This document shows, one piece after another, positions 10,750 to 15,793 of a DNA stretch of 15,793 bases. Position numbers and translations under genes: made by a program. This DNA is from Lunasporangiospora selenospora (lineage: Eukaryota > Mortierellomycota > Mortierellomycetes > Mortierellales > Mortierellaceae), in NCBI GenBank assembly GCA_015680635.1, contig JAABOA010000283.1, forward strand, positions 1 through 15,793, read 5' to 3'. A model generated the notes under the pieces. That model was not told the origin of the DNA. It ran no database searches and was given only the letters and a program-made list of their open reading frames with translations. How positions within the stretch are numbered: the first letter of the stretch is position 1; the number at the start of each line of letters is the position of its first letter.

Positions 10750-13382
10750 TTAAGAGAATCGGTTCATAGACTTGACAGCCGAGAATGCCACCGGGGTTGG
10801 TGGAACCAGGGCCTGGACTTCATCTAACGCTTTGCCAAAGGAGTTCTGGTTCAGGTGGTACCGCCGTCGAACATTCTCCATTTCTGCTTCTTGCTCTAGT
10901 CGAAGTTGCTCAAGCATGCGTTGTTGAAGCTCAGTCTGTTTTTGATGCATGCCCTTGAGAGCTGCAAGCTCATCCCTTTGCCTCATATGACTTGGATCTC
11001 TGGGGTTAAACCTTTCGGGGCCAGGAGTGTGCTGAGGCACCTGCTGGTAGTGATGTAGACCCCTGATCCAATTCGACCGAGATCCCTCCTGAGGAGTGTT
11101 TAGAGGCTGAGGATGAAATTGTGGATCTTGTGGGTCCTTGAGAGCCTGGTTGTAGTACATACCCAACTCTTCGGGCGTAGCCATGATAGTGTCGGGCATT
11201 TGCTGGGGACTATTGTAAAAAACCATGGCCTGGGGATTCCTTGAATTCTCTTGGTAATCGGAAAATTCATTAGGGTAACCCCTTGGATATTGCTCCGGAC
11301 CTCTGTGGTTCATGTCGCGTCCAATTGCCCTATGCCCTTGTTGGACTAGATCCTCACAACCTTGGCCCCCACGAATAGCAACAGAGTGGGCAAGAACAGT
11401 CGAAGATGCCGCTGGAGACATGACTCGACGCGGGAATTGCCGGTCAGCAATTGGTATGCACTCGTCGACCACTGTTGAAGCAGACTCGGCCGCGGATGAA
11501 GGAGTTATACCGTGAGTAGCGGTAGCAGCAGCAGCGGCATTATAAAAGTCCAACGGTGTAGGACTGAAGCTCTGGATTTCCTCTTCATGCAGAGCATCAT
11601 TGTATCTCTGTGGACGCCTGGGCTCCTCGTCATGACTGTTTTTGTAATTCCTATGGCTTACAGAGTCGACATAGTCATCATCATCGTCGTGGTCGTATCC
11701 TACCGACCCCGCGTACCGAGGTTTCATGGCGTGCCGATCGTACTTTCTCGAGGGGGGTTTAAAGTACAGGCTGTCACTGTCATGTGAGTCTCTCTTCCGG
11801 GTCTTTTTGTGTGCGTGGTACTTTTTCCGTCGCCAAAAAATGAAAAGTACGGCAGCAATGGCAGCAATGACGCCTCCTCCGATGCCTCCTCCGATGACGT
11901 ATACATTTGACGGACTATTTCCCTGATCCTGCATTTCCAAGGATGGTGTATAATTAGGGTGCTGATTTGTGGCCATCGAAGGTGGTGAAGCAGTAATATT
12001 AGCCATTGTTGTGGTGGGGATAGCCGTCGCAGCAACTATAGTTGTTGCGTTTGTTGCGTTTGTTGTGTTTGTCGTCTTTGGCGCGGGAGGAACCCAACGC
12101 TCCAGACTGAAATAATCTAGCCAAGTGTTTGACACAAAGTTATAAACTAGTGATGGCGTCAAAGAACTCTTTTGTCCATTAAGACCTAATAGCGAAGCGA
12201 CAAGCATGGATTAGGCCCTGATGTCGTGTGCTCTCGTCAATCTCAATTTAGGCCATTTCAAAAAGTAGAGTTCACCTCAAACTGTACCTCCCCAAACAAT
12301 CAGACTTTCTACAGCAGCCGTGCAGGCCATGGAAGAGCGAGCTTCGGCGGCTTTGACATCTTTTCCTTTTGTCCAGACAAGTGTTGCCAGATCAAAGACG
12401 TAGACACTCGAAAGGAATTTATCTCCTTTGGACTTTCCTCCAAACATTACGAGTTTGGTTCCATTCAAGGCAGAGACCATACAATGACTATACGTGCTTG
12501 GTGGAGCATCTCCTTTGACTTGCTATATCCCAGCAGAGAGAGTGAGAGACGGAAGACATAATTTCTTTCCAGAGTTAAGAATTTTTTCACTAGACAGCAA
12601 ATTCACTTTTTGCATTCTTTCCTTATCACACTAAAATCCATAGTGTGTCGACTCACCAACTCCTTCCAAACTTCGGTCGACGGATCGTATTGATACAGTC
12701 TGTTGTTGAACCTTCCGTTTGATACGCCTCCAAAGTGATACATTTTCCCGGATCTTGAGCTGTATGCCCACGAGTAGTAGAGTAGATCCTGGAGTGGTTC
12801 AGGAAGGGACGTTGCTCGAGCTGCCCAGCTGGATGAGGGGGCGTATATTACCAAACTCTTGCCCGAAGGGATATAGATGCTCCGTGTGTCCGGATCCGTC
12901 AATCCAGAGACGCCATTTTGTATTGGATAGAGATTGTTGACAGAGAACGGAGGACTCCAGGAATTGGTTTCGCGTAAATATTGGATCACCATACTACTGT
13001 TTTCGTTTCTACCCCAGGCAAAAAGGGCCCCCCCGCTTGGACTAATGGCGAACGGCATCTGGTCCGTGGGGATTGTTAGCGTGGACAAGGGCCGAAACGG
13101 CGGGGAGGTTCCTTTCCATTGACGTGTCAAGTCGAGAACTGCGAATTGAGTTGCCTGACGTGCCTCAAAGTCATTGCCCTGGAGGATTGAGTGACCGCCG
13201 CTGACGTAGAAAAATTTTTCAGCAACTGTGGCATAACCCATGTCGGCAGCAGGAAGAACTGGCTGAGCGTCTATCCATGTTACGAGGTCGAGACTATAGA
13301 AAAGGATCCAGCAGAGTAGGAGCCACGAAACGCCCATCCTCTGTAAACGACTACTCATGGCAGGGCCAGATATCGAGGCCAT
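10750..13382 (-). CDS. Secretory kelch-repeat protein with one membrane helix and coiled-coil tail
   Basis: Exons on the minus strand are 13382-12657, 12522-12288 and 12185-10750, about 798 residues. Introns are 134 nt (GTGAGT..TAG) and 102 nt (GTACAG..TAG). Both joins rebuild kelch strands (VWKEL-QVKGDAPPSTYSH and LIVWGG-LNGQKSS). An N-terminal signal peptide (WLLLCWILFYSLDLVTWIDA then Gln) leads to about six kelch-like blades, the best being YHFGGVSNGRFNNRLYQYDP and KLVMFGGKSKGDKF. A Thr/Asn stalk with sequons follows, then a membrane helix (11833-11901, GGGIGGGVIAAIAAVLFIFW), a basic RRKK stop-transfer, an acidic Asp run near 11670-11705, an Ala-rich run near 11515-11545 and a Gln/Glu-rich coiled coil (about 10986-10850). 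It is probably a plasma-membrane or wall-facing protein with a large cytoplasmic tail; partners are unknown. The first in-frame ATG is 13382. ATG 13358 has a better context (GCCATG) and 13337 is also possible; all keep the signal peptide. Confidence 0.85.
11833..11901 (-). other. Transmembrane helix of the kelch protein
   Basis: A Gly-, Ala- and Ile-rich hydrophobic run of about 23 residues ends in Trp and then Arg-Arg-Lys-Lys. With the N-terminal signal peptide this predicts kelch blades outside and the tail in the cytoplasm (type I). The GGGIGGG start is rich in small residues that can favour helix packing. Confidence 0.85.
12044..12079 (-). repeat. Four 9-bp tandem units coding for an N-glycosylation stalk
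   Basis: On the plus strand the units read GTTGCGTTT, GTTGCGTTT, GTTGTGTTT and GTCGTCTTT. On the minus strand they encode KTTNTTNATNAT, giving three consecutive Asn-X-Thr sequons between the kelch domain and the membrane helix. Unit divergence rises towards one end, as in a short in-frame minisatellite. Confidence 0.8.
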
Positions 13383-13677
13383 TTGCCGGAAGAAAAGAGA
13401 AGAGGAAGGCAGAGATGGAAGATGGCCAGGAGTGGGCGATGACAAGGCGTAGGGAGGGGCAAAGACTGACAGGTTGGGAGGAAAGGTGTGCAGTCGCGGG
13501 TTTGGTTGGAGGCCCGTGGGATAGAGAGCGCCTTCCCAGAGGGATCATTATGCATGACTGTCTTTTTGTTAGCATCGAAGGGGTTCCTGAACTATGGCAG
13601 ATCAATGGCCACATGCATGGTGACTCACACAGGGGCACAATTTCAAAATGCAGAGAGTGCCCAATTGCTGTGTCCCA

Positions 13678-13699
13678 TCTCTCTCTCTCTCTCTCTCTC
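13678..13699. repeat. (TC)11 microsatellite
   Basis: Eleven TC units, read as GA repeats on the coding strand of the kelch gene, about 300 bp upstream of its start. A C/T-rich flank follows to about 13720. It may be simple slippage or a GA-type promoter element; the sequence does not decide. Confidence 0.9.
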
Positions 13700-13988
13700 C
13701 CCTTTCTTCAAATGCTCCCCTCTCACTTGGAATAGCAATTACCCAGACAGGGCCTATTTCTCCGATCGTCTCAATGCATGCTGCAAAGGATTCAGGCATA
13801 ATGGGCTCAGAGAAGGAGGAGAGAAGAGCGAGGAAAAGGAGAGTCTGCCACTTGCCAAGAAGGGACGTGGGGCTACGGGCCTCAATGTCCACAAAGAGTA
13901 GAAACGGGAGGGCAGAGTCTGGTCTGCACTTTAGGCTATTGTTAGTCACTTGTTTTCCCTCTGCCCTTTGTTAATTATCATACAAGGA

Positions 13989-13994
13989 TTTATT
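13989..13994 (-). terminator. Candidate polyadenylation signal of the hydrophobic repeat-protein gene
   Basis: TTTATT on the plus strand is AATAAA on the minus strand, 127 nt after the predicted stop at 14121-14123. Position and A/T context fit; only the motif supports it. Confidence 0.45.
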
Positions 13995-14120
13995 TACATC
14001 CTCCATCTTTCAATGCTCTCTTAAAATTGAAAATATACTTTCAATGAGCGCATACCCCATGCAATAGTTGCTGTGTTATATACAAATGTTTTTGTCCTCT
14101 CGTCAAAACAACTCTGAACT

Positions 14121-15793
14121 TCATCCAATGAAAGTGAGGGCAGTGGGCTAGGAAAAGTTGATCAAAACACAAACGGTAGGCAAAGTTAGTATCAGTTTTG
14201 TTTTTTTTGAAGGGTGTGGGGGGCAGAAAGATTTGCTTTTTGATTTAAGATGTCCTTCGCTTCTTACCTCAGCATCTGGGTCGCCGATTGTTGTGGGAGT
14301 CGGGATCTGGTTGGCAATCAAGCAGTCCAAAATCTTCTTGCATCCGTCCAGGAAGATCTTGATAGGTTCTGCAATCCTGCCCACAAGTGGAAGATTCTGG
14401 ATAAGAGTGTTGATGCCGCTCAGTGCAAGATAAGCCGTCTGGATAATAGCGACAGATCCACTTTCAACAGCCTTAAAGAATGCATCCGAGAGTGGCTGGA
14501 TACCGGCTGCAGCAATTGGTCCAAGAATAGGAACAGCTCGGATAATGTTGAGGATTCCATCCATGAGGAACTGGATAATCTTGACCAACGTGAAGCAATC
14601 CTTTGGACCACCACCACAATCTCCAGGAACATCTGTGATACCCACAATATTGAGCAAGTATTCTGAAATCTGATCCGTGACATCATTTTGGGGCACAAGT
14701 CCCAAGACTCCTCCCAGAGCCCTGACTATCGAAAGGATTCCTGCGACAGCTGTTGCGAGACCATTCTGTAGATCAACAAGTTCTTTCTGGATAGCTTCCA
14801 GTGCAGGCTTGGCAATGAGTGGGCCAATAATAGGGATCTGGCCAAGGATGTTCTCGATGACCTTAACAAAATCGGCAAGAGCTCCTTGAAGTCTCTGTCT
14901 ATAGGCAGAACACTTGTCGCCAAAGATTGTAACATTGAAGCCTAAAATTGCCAAACAAAAATTTCAAGTTAGTTCACTACTCCTGTCTTTCGTGACCAAA
15001 GTACACTAATGTTATGCTCAGCTAAAAACTATACCTCTGCAAATCAAGGCGCTCTTCGCTGCATTGAATACAGTATCGACTCCATCGGAGGTATCAAAGT
15101 ATTTCTTGCGGTTACCCGAGGTTTGACCAATGATCAAGTTAAGCTGTTTTCCAGAGTCATCCAGTCTCGAGGAATCGTTGGTCCTGAGCGCAAGGTCGAC
15201 ACCATCAGTTGCATTCTTGACGCGGGCATTCATTGTGTTAAGCGCAGTCATATCGTTACCAGGGATATTGGCAAGGAAAGCGATCAATGAAGCACTAGCA
15301 TCTCTGACACCGTAATAGTACGCCTCAATTCCAACACAATCCGTTGCGTTGAGCTTCGTGCAGACAATGAGCTCACGAATAGGAACGAGCATGAGTTTGA
15401 GGTTGTTGATCAAAGGTTCTGCCCATTGCCAACCACCATTGTTGGTACCTAGCTCAATCATACGGCGGACTGCAGGAACCAGGCCGAGTGTCGTTCGAAG
15501 CAATGACCCAGCGGCTGCCTCAAGCAAAACAAGATCGCCCCTGTTCGTCGTAATGTTCGCCTTGGCCAAATTAATTATCGGCAACATCACTGGATAGGAG
15601 AGAGCAATCGGGGTGGTGATATTTCGAGTGGACGTCAGGTTCTTCAAGACAAGGCTCTCGACAGGGCTGACACCCAAAATGCTGGTAACGTTGACGATCG
15701 ATGCAATGGTAGACTCAATGAGCTTGAGAACGGCGTCGGTCTGGTTATTGCAAGGAGAATTGCACGAGTTATCCGGAGAGGTATGCAAGCATC
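14121..15793 (-). CDS. Unrecognised, probably secreted hydrophobic repeat protein (5' partial)
   Basis: Exons on the minus strand are >15793-15035, 14941-14268 and 14147-14121, with 485 residues visible. The frame stays open to the right edge, so the start and any signal peptide are outside. Introns are 93 nt (GTATAG..TTTTAG, with ACTAAC) and 120 nt (GTAAGA..CCTAG, with a perfect TACTAAC at 14191-14185). The last exon adds only eight residues (PTALTFIG). I do not recognise a family. The protein is rich in Ile, Leu, Ala and Gly in amphipathic-looking helices, has several Asn-X-Ser/Thr sequons (for example NVTS, NATD, NVTI) and about ten Cys including CGGGPKDC. There is no single long membrane helix. 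Three copies of a Pro-hydrophobic-Gly motif (PIIGPLIA, PILGPIAA, PLVGRIAE) recur in the second half. Sequons plus paired Cys suggest secretion, and a surface-binding role would be a guess. The C-terminal 27-nt exon is the least certain part. Confidence 0.75.

Larger units (their letters stand above)
13383..14120 (-). promoter_or_regulatory. Upstream region of the kelch gene plus 3' end of the repeat-protein gene
   Basis: No ORF here resembles a protein. Both flanking genes are on the minus strand, so the low-coordinate part is the kelch gene's promoter/5' UTR and the high-coordinate part is the 3' UTR of the gene at 14121. It contains a (TC)11 tract and an AATAAA on the minus strand. I could not place a transcription start. 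Confidence 0.5.

Noticed and set aside
12603-13445. Extension of the kelch protein upstream of ATG 13382
   Set aside because: The open frame to 13445 starts from a TTG codon and contains no ATG; the extra residues would bury the signal peptide behind a Pro/Ser-rich leader.
13488-13974. Overlapping plus-strand ORFs upstream of the kelch gene
   Set aside because: They pass through the (TC)n tract, giving SLSLSLSL runs, with no recognisable domain and no splice-consistent extension.

Overview
The window looks like nuclear DNA of a fungus, most likely an early-diverging, Mortierella-like one. It holds intron-split genes with introns of about 78-134 nt, GT..AG borders and yeast-like branch points (TACTAA, TACTAAC). 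One gene is a fused eukaryotic-type glutamate synthase, one is a fungal GH5 glucosidase of the EGCrP/sterylglucosidase group, and one is a secreted kelch protein with a single membrane helix and a long cytoplasmic tail, a design I associate with Mortierellomycotina. That lineage call rests on gene style only. I saw no mobile element, tRNA, rRNA or CRISPR.

Layout, left to right. Positions 1-623 are non-coding in every frame I could read and end in a splice acceptor. 624-7002 (+) is NADH-dependent glutamate synthase, four visible exons, 2037 residues, with its first exon(s) lying left of the window or not found. 7190-10311 (+) is a cytosolic GH5 enzyme, four exons, 940 residues, starting only 187 bp after the glutamate synthase stop. 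10312-10749 is the convergent intergenic region. 10750-13382 (-) is the kelch membrane protein, three exons, about 798 residues. 13383-14120 is non-coding and holds the kelch gene's upstream region, a (TC)11 microsatellite and the 3' end of the next gene. 14121-15793 (-) is the 3' part of an unrecognised, probably secreted, hydrophobic repeat protein that runs off the right edge.

The four genes do not form an evident pathway. Glutamate synthase makes glutamate from glutamine and 2-oxoglutarate. The GH5 enzyme probably removes glucose from a glycolipid (ergosteryl glucoside or glucosylceramide). The two minus-strand genes look like a surface protein and a secreted or wall-associated protein. 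The exon joins were worked out by hand from reading frame, splice consensus and family conservation. All joins keep frame, and the total lengths divide by three. The most unusual local signal is the last intron of the GH5 gene, which is bordered by a near-perfect 12-nt direct repeat. I found no convincing previously undescribed multi-gene system here.
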